Assembly: GCA_000708835.1 (NCBI GenBank)
Contig: DF237200.1
Coordinates: 1 to 64,000, forward strand
From: Klebsormidium nitens
Taxonomy: Eukaryota; Streptophyta; Klebsormidiophyceae; Klebsormidiales; Klebsormidiaceae
DNA: 64,000 bases
Reading direction: 5' to 3'
Below, in pieces: positions 14,701 through 25,900 of the stretch (the first letter of the stretch is position 1; the number at the start of each line of letters is the position of its first letter). A program made the position numbers and the translations under genes. The notes below the pieces were generated by a model, which saw only the letters and a list, made by a program, of their open reading frames with translations, had not been told where the DNA came from and did no database searches.

Positions 14701-16096
14701 AGAGCGGCGCAGGCTTTTATGTCCTCTCGCATAACCTGCAGATGCAAAGACCGCGTGCGTCATCTGACCATCATAAGGTTGTCAATGTACATGGAAAGAC
14801 CGTTCGTATACGTGGCCCTCTGCAAATTGGCATTGCTTGACCTTGTGCATGGATTGGTTGCCCGTAAGTTTGTGAGCTCATTGAAGCTCAAAGCTTTGAG
14901 AGCGTCAGAGGAACGTCAAGCTGAGACATTCGCCAAACACCTGCTTCCCTGTTAGCATTTCTAATATATCGAAAAGAGTTGGGGTACTGAAGTATGATAA
15001 TCTCCTTCCTCTGCTTCGAACCTATTCTGCTCGTCAATTGGAATGTTTTCAAGCTTACCTGCAACTCGTAGTCTGAGTATAAGAAGTCCCCTCCTCTTGG
15101 CCGGATCAAGATGTAGACGGGGAACTTGGCCAGCGAACGAATCGTCTTCACCACTGCGTTTGAAGGAGACATCCAACATTAGATGCACTTCGCAGATGTC
15201 ACGGTCAACTGGGGAGGTACGGGACATTGTCACGACGAAGTCTAGCAGTCTGAAAAGACGCTTGCACAATGCAGATCGCAAAGGTCCTACTATCAAGTTG
15301 CGGTTGTCATGCGCAATTTCGATTTTGGAGCGCACCTACTTTGACAAAGAGTGTGCATCGAAAGAGATTGTTCAAGGGACGCCACAGCTTCTGCATGAAA
15401 CTCACTTCCTATGCTGGGGGTCGTACCCCCCTCCATGAAGTTGGCACATAGCTCTATTCTGTGAGCTCCACCTGGGAAGACACAAGAAAGCTAGCTGTGT
15501 TGCCACAAAGGATTCCAGGACTGAAGTGGTTAACAACATAGACTGAATTTCTAAAGCAGGAACAGAGTTCGGTAGAGCAATGCATCGGCCAAGATGGCTG
15601 TCCTAAGAATGCACGATAAGTGACACTGCATCAGTTGGTGGCAGATTAGAAGACTTTGGCATCCTATACCACCAGTTACGCTATACAGAGGATACATCTG
15701 ACCGACAATATGCACCAAAGGGTCTCTTAATCCTTACATCGTGTTTGAGCTTGAGCCTTGAACAATCAATCTGAGCTTGGCCATCATCTTCTAGAACCTT
15801 GCAAGAGCTCTGAGCAAAGCATCGAACCCTCTGGAAAACCTGTGGGAGTTGCCCCGCTGCACATGTCCTGGCGGACACGTCATGATGGTAGGACTATCTG
15901 GCCAGATCAACCTTGTGATTAGCCTTCTAGTGGCTAGCAAACTCCCAGTGTCTGCCACCTAATGTAGGCCTACCATGTTCAAGCGTTGAAACAGGCAAGG
16001 CGCGGACTGCTGACCGGCAAAGTAATGCAACTCACCTGCCTGTGCTTCAAGCGCCGATTCAACAGAATCGACGCAGACCTCGAAGAGGAATCCCAT
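11778..16096 (-). CDS. CutC-like TIM-barrel protein (8 exons)
   Basis: Member of the CutC family, named for copper homeostasis, although the eukaryotic function is unsettled. Exons on the minus strand: 16096-16036, 15471-15406, 15153-15059, 14735-14640, 13990-13895, 13410-13284, 12873-12716, 11846-11778. They total 768 nt and encode 255 residues, close to the usual CutC length of about 250. All phases match and all introns are GT-AG. Family blocks appear in order: FEVCVDSVESALEAQAGGA at the N terminus, IELCANFMEGGTTPS, then IRPRGGDFLYSD (about residues 57-70). Next come ANGIVLGVLNAAGEIDVER, FHRAFD, RVLTSGQQ, and finally ELHGSAR. The ATG is the first Met after an in-frame TAA 17 codons upstream. 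The last short exon is the least certain; it follows an 869-nt intron and was placed by phase and a C-terminal resemblance. Confidence 0.93.
12012..12045. other. Perfect 14-bp hairpin inside CutC intron 7
   Basis: The arm gtggaagccccatt (12012-12025) and its exact reverse complement (12032-12045) are separated by the 6-base loop cgaagc. The site lies inside the last CutC intron. It could be a small structured RNA segment or a remnant of a palindromic element. The stem is too short for a typical plant microRNA precursor unless it extends imperfectly, and I see no convincing extension. Confidence 0.7.
13514..13612. repeat. Short tandem repeat in CutC intron 5
   Basis: Three to four imperfect copies of a unit of about 28 bases lie side by side in the intron between the fifth and sixth CutC exons. 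The unit is close to gttgtagtcagaagatcctg followed by agccaga. The unit does not resemble the neighbouring exons. Confidence 0.75.
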
Positions 16097-17537
16097 TCCG
16101 ATTTCAATCAGCGCAGGAGTAATTTGGTCCAGAGATGATACGTTGTGTTAGAGCTGTTTCAGATCAATGACTGAAGTGAGTATCTATGGATGCTGTTGCA
16201 GGGTGTTTGCCCGACCCCTCGCAACTGCATAACCAGACGGTCTGCATCTCTCTTTGCAGCGAGAGCGTTTAGACGTGATGATGGACCGCACCCTGTGCAC
16301 CTATAAAACCTCTCATTGTTTTCCGTAAATCTGCATTGTTGCGCGTATTGCCAAATGCACCAATCCCTGGCCCTGCCCTGCCCCTGTTTTTGGAATGCAC
16401 AAGCTTCTTGTCGGTCCAGGGATGCCCTCAGGAGAGGGAGATAGCTCCTATAAAGCGCGCCGCCTCTGACATCAGAAATGTCTGACAGCAACCTGGGTGG
16501 GGCCTGGGTGGAGATGCTGATCGGAACCCTAAAATATCCGTCACGTGGCCGACGCCGTTCAACATAGCTTATAAGCAAGCTTGAAAATAAATTGAATTGA
16601 TTGAAAACCCCTTCTAAACCCGTGGCCCGCGTGTCGCGCGTACGCCAAGCGGCGGGGCGCGGCCAGGACCGGGATCGATCGAGCTGCATGCATGATCGTG
16701 CATGAGTGCCGCGCGGGCGACGTACCCGTCCCGGCAAGACGGTCATCATCTGCACTGTGCAGCCGCCTAGCAGGCTGCTGGCGGGCGCGCTTGCGCATGT
16801 TTGCTCCAACCGTCTGTGTGGTTAAAAGCTAGCCTAGGGGCCCGGTCACGGCGCCGTGGGGGCCAGCCGAGCCAAGCGCGGCCCCTGCGCGGCCGGACCA
16901 TCAGAAGCTGGTATGGCAACGTGAGGCTGTCCTGTCACTATCATGCATGCCAACGGCCGGCCGTTATGCAGCAACTCCAAATCAGGACAAGTCGAGGGGA
17001 CTGGATCGCAGATATATGTAGGCTCCGTTATACCGCACATTTGGGATCATTCTGAACCAGCTAACTTAATCGGACTGATACGGTAAGCAAAAGCCGACCA
17101 TTCGAAAGTCCAGACCGTGGCCGGGCATGCCCTAAAAAGATGACTAGTCGGCATGTTTGCATCACAGAAACTTGCACTGCCAGATATATTGCAACACCGC
17201 CACTTTTTGATCCGGCAATGGGACGTTTCTGCGAGCGAGTCCAGAACTCTCAAGCAGCCAATAAGCTCTTCCGAGCTAGAGACAGCTAGTACAGGGCGAT
17301 GTCGTTCAGGTCGTACCCGTTAGCGTGCATGGCCTCTTCTGCTTGCGCTTTTCCACCCTGGATTTATCAATGATATTGCATGAGGACGATCGTTGTCAAT
17401 CGACAGTCCTGACTCAAACGAAGTTGGTCAAGCGAGCCTGCTTCCAAAAAAAAGGCATGCGGCTTCGTCAACTTACATTTTGCTTGAGTGATTTGACAGC
17501 GCTTTCAGTCCTTGTTAGCGTATGAGTATTCGACGCG
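16097..17537. other. Intergenic, CutC 5' side / LFR 3' side
   Basis: The 1.4 kb between the CutC start and the LFR stop have no supportable gene. This segment should contain the CutC promoter and the LFR 3' end. A GC-rich patch (about 16620-16900) contains catgcatg-type palindromes, is flanked by AT-rich sequence, and resembles in composition the patches at 11.1 kb and 28.85 kb. No clear TATA box or polyadenylation signal can be fixed. Confidence 0.5.
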
Positions 17538-20500
17538 CTAAAGGTTGCCCCAAATGCTCTGTATAGGAGCTCTTTGGGCACTCACGTCCGAAGTCAGATC
17601 AAACAGAATCTTAGCCGCGACATCTGAAAGGCGGGTATCGCCCATCGCAATATTTGCAATCTGCGCTTCGTATTGAAGCATCCTGACTCGGTTTCGGGGA
17701 TCTCGTGACAGACTTTCCAACGAGAGAGCGGCTTTTCGGCTGACCTCCAGCGAATGGTGTGGCTGAGTCATGAAGGACATCAGCCGGTGCAACGCCCTGC
17801 AAAGAAATCGCTTTCTAAGTTACCAACGCCGAACAGCCAGAGCCAAACGACTCCAGGAACACAGCTTGTGAATTGTCCATTGAACATTCAGCAGTATGAG
17901 CCCATATTCGTGATCGGCGCGTTAAGACAGGTAGAAATGGACAACTCAACTCTCCGAGGAGGAAGGGTCGCTGGTCTGCTTAGGTTTTTCTCTGCAAGTT
18001 TTCACGACCAACAAATATGAAGCACAAATAATCTCCCAGTCTGCCTCAGACACTAAGTCTGGAGGGGACTGCTTGTGTTGTTTCTGAAAACCTCCGGAGT
18101 TTTGATCATGAAAGATAGCGCAAATCTCACCACTTTTCGCTGGCGATCCTCTCTCGAGCATCGACGTCCACTTCGACGTAGTTGTAAATGACTGCGACGG
18201 CAGCAGCCCGAACGTCCGGATCTTCCAGGCCCATCATCTCGACTAATCGGGGGTAGATCTGCAAATGAACCGGGTTGTTTACCTGCTCAGAAAAGTTCTC
18301 GGAAGGTCGTCGGAGCAGACTTTACGGGTTAGCTAAGGCGGAGATGTCCAAAAAGGTGCACGACAAAACAGGCGCGAAGCTTCTCCACGTAAGGTTGATT
18401 ATGTCTAGAGCGGTCTCGAAAACAATCAACGGCAATGGCGGGCCTAGAAGCGTTTCCACAGACGCCTCTGTCAGTTGGGTTGCTTGCAGCAAGATTTTGG
18501 CAGTCGGACCCAGAGAAGCAATGATACAATTAAGAAACCCCAATCGCTCTCGACTGCTTTCAAGCAGAACAGAGTCTATCCAAGTGACGATAAAGGCCGA
18601 TAGGACATTTCTTTCCTCGCTAACCTTGATTCTGCCACTCCAGTAGGTGGCACCCCGCTTGCAGCTGCGGCCACTCGACCAGCCACTCACTTTCCGCCTA
18701 ATGTTCCAAGCACGTGACGCCTTTTAGACACCGCCAGGCGACAATTGATCAAGGAACCGTCCGGCTCAAGAACCCTGTGTTCGATGTTGGCTCACCTTTT
18801 GCCCGTACGCCACGAGGTGGTTCTCGTTCTCGTCTTTGATGACCAGCCGTCCGAACGCCTCCGCGGCGCCGATGCTGAGGCTTTTGCTCTCCGACCGGAG
18901 CAGCGCGTAGAGGGCGTCCAGGATCCGCCGGACGCTGTAAGAATGGTGACGCACTGTTGACGTATTTTACATACGAACGCCGGACGTCACTGTGTATGGA
19001 AAACGTGAGCAGTAAGGCCTTGCTCTCCGGCCAAGCAGAGCGTGAAGTGCGTCCAGGATCTGATGCTGCAAAAATGGTGACTCAATCTTTTGCAGACGAA
19101 CGCTACGACGTCACTAATCCGGATTGACCGATTTGGGGCTTTCGCTACAGTGGACGGTCAGTCGAGGGAGAGAAAGGCGAGGAGCATTCGCGGGATGGAC
19201 GGAGCCTCCGGCCTGGATTTTCGCCGGACGCTGCATAACGCTGACGTCAGCTTCTGGATGAGGACTCGACGGAGGGAGTGGTCCACACAAGATCACAAAC
19301 CATAATGGAACGCTGCTGGCCATTCAAACAAAATGGTAGTAGAAAGGTGCTCGTGCTTCTGGACGCATATCTCGGCGCCAGTATGAACGGGGAAAAGCAT
19401 GGTAAGCAGTCCCGCTTCCCAATTTAAGACTTCGCTTCATCCGAGCAATCTAACAAGGCTTATGTTTGATACAGAGATTCCTGGCGGATGAACAGAAAAG
19501 CATTGAGAGGAACACTTTTGGCAGAAGACCTGACTCTTATAGCTCTGATCCAGACTCATCACTGTCGCTTGGAGCAAAAATCTGATCATCATTAACGACA
19601 CAAGAGAGAGAGAGCCCCCTCACCCAAAGTGGTGCTTGTTGTGCGGCTCTGTCCCCTTATGAAAGTTTTTAAGGTTTATCAAAGGCGCGAGGTTGACCAG
19701 CGTATCCAGAGCGTTCCCAACAAGCTCGTCGTCTTCTGCAGCAAGAAAGAAACTGCAGGCTTGTCTTTCGGTTCGATGAACTCTGTTAAGCTCCTCACAA
19801 CCAACGACTCGTAAGATTCTGAGACCCAGTTCGTTGTTCCCCGTACAGCATAGACATTCATTGTCAGGGGCACGCAGTGCTCCTGGTCGCATAACTGATG
19901 GACTTTGTGTATGCCGAAAGCGGTGCAACAGCAAACTGTGCGTCTTCTCATTGACTCTGCTTTCCGCATCCTTCAGCAAACTTCGCGTGAATCGATAAAT
20001 TCGTACATCCGGTCCCTGGAGCCATCCCTTCATCACGTAGTTCCATTCTGTAATGTAGCGGGCAAGGTGCGCAAACCCAGTCGATGGCAAAACAGTTTAC
20101 CTGTTTCATGGTCCTCGACCCACTCCACTAGCGACTCGATGAGCCGCTTGGCGGCTGCCATCGTCCCTTCGTTCTCCGGCATGAAAGACATGTTCCTGAA
20201 ACACACAGGAGCCACATGTTGTCAAAAGTCGTAGAAGGTCCCCCGACCGACCAGGTTTGCAGGCAGGCCAGCTGACACAAAGTTACCAGCAGTCCCACCT
20301 GAGTGCTTCGTCCACCTCCCTTTCTGGAGCCCAAAACATGGATAGCCCTCAAGTCTTTCGACAGTACCAAGCTGCCAACGCGCACAAATCTCTCTTCACT
20401 CTGTTCTTGGCGACGAAGGCAATCTTACTTGAAAGCCACCCAACGCAGCCAGCGATGTCTGCCACCTCCTGGCTCACCTGATTACATTTGACGCTCCCAC

Positions 20501-22238
20501 CGCCCACTGCTGCCGTTCCTCCCTGCCCTCCTCATCCAGATTAAACAGCCCCTCCTCATCCCACCACCACTCCTCCTCGGCCTTCGCCCCAGCTTCATGC
20601 TTCCCCGCTTTTGCACTCTTTTTCCCCTTTGCTCCCCCTCTCTTTCCCAACGGACTGGACTCCCGCGGTCGGCCCCGGCCCGGTGTCTCGCCCTGAGTGG
20701 CCCGTGTGCCGTACCGTCCGCTCGTGCTGGGAGGGCTTGCCTCGTGGTGGGAGCGTTTGCGGGCCTCGTTTTGGGGGGGATGTAAAGTGTCGGGGGCCGC
20801 TCGAAGGTGCCAGAGAGGATCGAGGGGGTCAACGGGGCCTTCCGTGGAGCCGAAGCCGGTGAAGTCGTGGCCGAGGCCCAGCAGGCGCAGGCGCGCGGCG
20901 CGGGCGCAGTCTCGGGGGTAGGCGATGTCACGCCATTCGTCGACCTAAGAGGTAGAAAAGATACATAAAGACAAGGAGATGTGCTGGAAAAGAGTCGATG
21001 ACGCCAGTGCATTTGGACTTGTGCACAACGGAAATGACAGCATCCATCTCCTGTACGGCTTGAGACGATATCCTGCTGTTGCGACCACACGCCAATCGTT
21101 CATGCACGAATGGAAAATATGCGCACTTTAACGTCTCTTTGTATTGCTGAAATCTTTCGAGTATCTTCTAGCACGGGGGTGTGGTAGTAGTAAAAACGGG
21201 ACTCACTTTCGAAACAGTCAATTTCCAAAAAAGCATTCCTTCAGAATGGAGCGAACCCCGCTGAATTACTCACCACTTGGATCAGCGCATCTAGGGTGCC
21301 CGGTATCTTAGCCAGTGGTGTGGTTGTCTTGCGGAAGTCGTCCTTGTCGCGGAAGGATAGAACAGTCAAGGAGTTGAGGGCCCAAGCGACCTCAGACTTG
21401 AGTCCACTCTGTAGCGCCAGCACAAGCTGCTTGTGAAACTTGTCTGCAAAAATGGATATCCCATGGTCTGCTTGTGATCAAGTTGGTTCTCTATGTTGAT
21501 ATACTTGTGCAGTCTACCTTCATTTGGTGGCACCTACTTGATCCAAAGTCTACTGAAAACGAGACGAGCGAGGAGGAGGCGAGCAAGCAAAAGTTCTGCA
21601 GTAGATCTGGTGCCTAGGAATTGGAGATTGTGGTATCAAAGGTCTTGCAGGTCCGATGCATCTTTATCGGATTGGAGTAGCAGGTCGCGAGCAAGCGCGG
21701 ACAAAGTAAATGCTCTGCCATGTCAACCGTCAGAAGCATTTGTTAGAGCATTTTCCATGTATTCCAAGAGGACATGCGCAATCACCATTTCATTTTGATG
21801 CGACAGCAAGTGATTGAGAAACATTGTTCAAAGAAATGATATGCGCAGTAGCACTGTGCACCTTGATCTCATGATCTCATGATCACAAATATGTGCAGTA
21901 CCACTGCGCGCCGCTGTTGATTGTGAGATCACAGATAAGCGACAGATAGGTGGTGTTAGAAATTACTAATAGATGTCAACAAACTTGCCTGCCATGTCTA
22001 TCTGCACCTGGACATGAGGCCCCAGGCTTGGAACCATGGGTAAGTTCGGTGCCGCCAGGGTGCCGGACCCCAACCCGAAATTGGACTTCTCCCCAGCAAA
22101 GCCATTCAACCTGGCTCGCTTCTGCGGAGGGGCCACCGATTTTCCTGCAGAAGGTGCAGCTTTCGCAGCTCGTGCCGACTGATTCTGTTGCTGACCATTG
22201 GCCGCAGGCTGTGCACCTGAAGCAGATGCACTCTGCAT
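17538..22238 (-). CDS. LFR-like armadillo-repeat subunit of SWI/SNF (8 exons)
   Basis: Homologue of the plant LFR (LEAF AND FLOWER RELATED) protein, a nuclear armadillo-repeat subunit of SWI/SNF chromatin-remodelling complexes with a BAF250/ARID1-type C-terminal domain. Minus-strand exons: 22238-21989, 21443-21274, 20944-20478, 20195-20101, 19735-19624, 18934-18796, 18258-18131, 17796-17538. They total 1620 nt (539 residues), and every phase fits. Recognised blocks include LALQSGLKSEVAWALNSLT, VDEWRDIAYPRD, and an acidic EEEWWWDEEGLFNLDEEGRE stretch. Further blocks are ASNVIRNMSFMPENE, LVGNALDTLVNLA, GAAEAFGRLVIKDENE and the C-terminal IWG. The start has a good context (gccaccatg) and an in-frame TAG eight codons upstream. 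The N-terminal 60 residues are Ala/Gln/Ser-rich with a basic KRAR patch. Intron 1 uses a GC donor. The protein is somewhat longer than the land-plant protein as I remember it, mainly through a Pro/Ser/Arg/Gly-rich insert in exon 3. Confidence 0.92.
18880..19250 (-). repeat. Degenerate copies of LFR exon 6 5' boundary in intron 5
   Basis: The real exon boundary, with its acceptor and the following bases, spans about 18884-18995. A diverged copy of the same stretch lies at about 19020-19125. Shared blocks in order are ttgctctccg, gcgtccaggatc, aatggtgac, acgaacgc and acgtcact. A shorter third copy around gccggacgctgcataa sits at about 19222-19240. All are upstream of the exon in the direction of transcription, and none keeps an open frame that would make a usable extra exon. 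Confidence 0.7.
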
Positions 22239-22919
22239 GGTGGCACGGGGCTTGAACAGCTATCCGACGCTTTGGTCCAAAGCAGCTAGCTATGATCCAG
22301 CGATCAATCAGCAGTGGCCCCTGCTTTTAAATGAAACTAATGGCGTGATGTTAAAGCCAGCGCCCATTCGAAGGGCTGTCAAGGGCTACAGCTTTTTGAA
22401 GCTTTCAACGAAAGCCACACTACGATTTCTGCTCATCCAAGAGCCCTCAATGCACCACCATTTACTGTAGCAAGCGCCCTCCAATGCCCCCTACACTGAC
22501 GGCTCTAGCATTGAACTGGTGCAAGCTACCGGTAGCTGAGCTTCAGATTTTAATCTGCTCAAGCGGGAAAGTTGACCACAGCAGACTTGACCCTTCGCTG
22601 GCCACAGCGAAGAACCGTCAGATGCTATTGACATTGCCAATGGACGGCTGCAGATACAAGTATCCCAGAGTACTGGTGACACGGTTAGGGGGTAGGTTAT
22701 CGCATAACCCTACTCTCTATCATGCTCTTTCAAAGAGATCACTCGTTCATGACTTCAACTTCAACCTCAGCCTCAGGCTCAAGCCTGTTACTATTATAGG
22801 GCAAACGCTCAGGAAGCAAAACGATTGGCGCTCCTCTGCAATCAATGCACTATTGTGGGGCACGCTCATGAAGGATGGTGACCTTCTCTTGCAATAAGAT
22901 TCTTGGAAAGACGTAAAAG
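22239..22919. promoter_or_regulatory. Divergent LFR / beta-xylosidase intergenic region
   Basis: The 681 bases between two outward-facing start codons must contain both promoters unless the untranslated regions are spliced from elsewhere. There is no obvious TATA box. A run of diverged ttcaacctcagcctcaggctc-type triplets lies near 22755-22785. An imperfect inverted repeat lies near 22690-22712. No reading frame here is credible. Confidence 0.55.
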
Positions 22920-25900
22920 ATGTACCCGCTCCAAGCACGAGCAATTGCTGCGCAGTCGGCAGCAATTTTCTGCATTGCATTTGGATTTGTTGCAGCCATT
23001 GTACAGGGGCATGCAGACGCCATACTTCTGCCGCTTGCCAAGCCTTCCGCACAACAACTACGCAACCTAGAAAGCTCGTCTCTGATTGCCTCCGAGCATT
23101 CAGCCACTTATCTTGCCTGCCACAATGAAGACATCCCACTAGAAGCACGCGCAAACACAGTTCTTTTCTGCAATACAGCACTGTCACTGGAAGCACGCGC
23201 GAACGACCTGGTCTCACGCCTTACATTAAGCGAAAAGATTGGCCTTCTTTCAAATGGCGCAAAGGCAGTGCCGAGGCTTGGGCTTAGAGCTTATGAGTGG
23301 TGGTCAGAGGCACTGCATGGGGTCGCATTCTCCCCAGGTACACATTTCAATGGCACCGTCAAGTGTGTCACCAGCTTCCCTCAAGTTATCACTTTGGGAG
23401 CCTCTTTCAACAGAACGATGTGGAATGCGGTGGGCCAGGTGGGTGGAACTGCAGCTCAATTCCACTGATTCTGAACCTGGAGAAAGTTCGACAACTCAAT
23501 GGAGGAATTGAACCTGTTCAGGTGATTGGATTGGAAGTACTGTGGTTTGCACTTCAAAGGTCAAGATGTTCAAAAGAGGTTTTCCAGTCACGCCTCAAGA
23601 TCGATTCTCCGTATTGACAACTTGCAAGAAGCAGGTTCCAGAGAAAATTTGCTTCAAGCCTTTCTTGAACAACAGTGGCAGGTCAAGGCGCTATCTCATG
23701 CTTTTGGCTTGAATTGTTTCTACTTCTTGTTTCTCACTGAAATGTCTGCATGGTGCCTTCTTGAATTTCTAAAATGAAGTTCAATCTGATACAAGTTTCT
23801 TTTGGTTCAGATCATCAGCACGGAGGCGCGCGCCATGTTCAACACTGGCCAGTCTGGCCTCACTTTCTGGGCCCCCAATATCAACATCTTCCGAGACCCC
23901 CGATGGGGCCGTGGACAGGAAACAGTGGGAGAGGACCCCCTGGTCGCAGCAGAGTTTGCGGCCCATTTCGTTTTGGGAATGCAAGGGGGGCCAACTAAAA
24001 AGACTTATGGGGGAGATGTTGACAGTCCAGCAGCCAGTATAGATACCACTTTGGTTGGCAAGAGAAGGGAGGACACTCGTCAGGAAGGAACTCGGGGGCG
24101 CATTCACAGTAGAGGTGAAGCGGCTGGCAGAGTAGCCAGGAAGAAGATGCGCGAAAGAGGCGAAGGACGGCGTATGGAAAGCAGTGAAAACGAGGGGGGC
24201 CTTCTGAAGGTCTCTGCGTGCTGCAAGCACTTCACAGCGTACGATTTGGAGAGCTGGGGTGGGGTCGACCGGCACTCCTTCGATGCCAAGGTATGCACCG
24301 ATGGGAAAATGCGTTTGGAATTGCGGTCAAAATATCAGGACGAGTAACTTTGGGAAACCGAGTACTTCCTGATTCATTATCCAACATTTTTTATGACGTG
24401 AAGTCTTCTGTGTGCAGGTCAACAATGCCGCTTGCAGTAACTATGGTGATCCATAATCAATCACAAACGGCACGCAGTGAAAAGCCTGTTGGACAGTGGG
24501 TGACCAGCTTTGCGGGTCACATAGGTTGTTACAATCCGGTTCTAGCCTTGCAGAACACTTTTCCCTGCTGGTGACCACTTTCAGGTCAAGCTCAGTCCCT
24601 TCCCTGACCATTACAGGAAAGTCGAAGCAGAACTCGCAACACACGCACCTTGTTTGAAAGGTGACTTGGTCCATTGCTCCAGCTCTGCTCTCTTCCAGAT
24701 CAGGAAGCTGGTCAAGCGGTCAGGTTTGGTGACACGTGCACTAACCCGTTTCTAACCGTGCAGGTTACGAAGCAGGACCTTGAGGACACGTACCAGCCCC
24801 CCTTCCGGAGCTGCGTGCAACGCGGGGGCGCGAGCTGCATCATGTGCTCCTACAACGCCATAAATGGCGTCCCTGCGTGCGCGGACCGGAGACTCCTGAC
24901 GAACACCGCCCGAGGTGCTTGGTCCTTCGACGGGTGTGTTAATGGAGACCGATTTTTGATGGGAGGCTTCCATTGGCTGGCCAGAACAAATTGTTGGAGT
25001 ACTTAAGCGAATGAGGGATTGATCGAAGGACTTTGTCCGTTTGAAAGTGGTTAGGACTTGGAGGCGTAGCCCTCTTTCTAACGCTTTCATTAAGCAAAGC
25101 CAGGTGAGCGACGCAAGTCTGTTCACAAGAATTATCAACTCCTCAGTCAACAACTCAAACGCAGAGGTGTTCACGACGCGAAGTGCGAGTCGACTTCACA
25201 TACTCGGCGACTCCCTTTAATTACCCCAACAATCCGCGACAGCGTAACTCATGCTCACTGCACCGACCTCCCTCTTCCCAGTGGTGCAGATACATCACCT
25301 CGGACTGCGGCGCCGTAGCTGACGTCATCAAGGCGCACCACTACACGTCCACTCCCGAGGACACGTGTAACGTGACCCTCTCCGCGGGGATGGATCTGAA
25401 CTGCGGCTCTTTCCTGCGCGAGCACGCCTCTCAGGCGGTCGCCCGGGGCAAGCTGGCGGAGTCGACTATTGACAGAGCTGTACGGAACCTTGTCAAGGTA
25501 AACCGCTGGTGCGGAACTGAATTTGAGGAATTTCCGGCCTTGACTCGACTATTGACAGAGCTGCACAGAACCCCGTTGAGATGGAAAGCTGGTGCGGAAC
25601 CGCGTGTTGAGCATTGTTTGGCCTTGTTACGTTCCTTTCTGCCTGCAGCAGTCGGATCCGTCTCCGTGTGGGTTTTTTTGTCAGGCGGTCGCCCACAACA
25701 AGCTGGCGGGCTCGACGTTCAATATCGATGGGGACGCGTGCTCTCTAGAGGCTCATTCGGCCCATTTTGAGGATCCAGAGGGTTTCACTGTGCTTTGCAG
25801 GGTCCTGACGGCGACAGTTTTGCAGACTACTCTGGTGCATATGTCGCTCGAGAAGCTCCTTAGTTGGGCTGCAAAGGCTGACTCTGGCACTGAACCAGAT

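Noticed and set aside
20482-21090. Plus-strand Arg/Gly-rich frames opposite LFR exon 3
   Set aside because: They are antisense shadows of the coding exon, whose minus-strand translation matches the LFR family.
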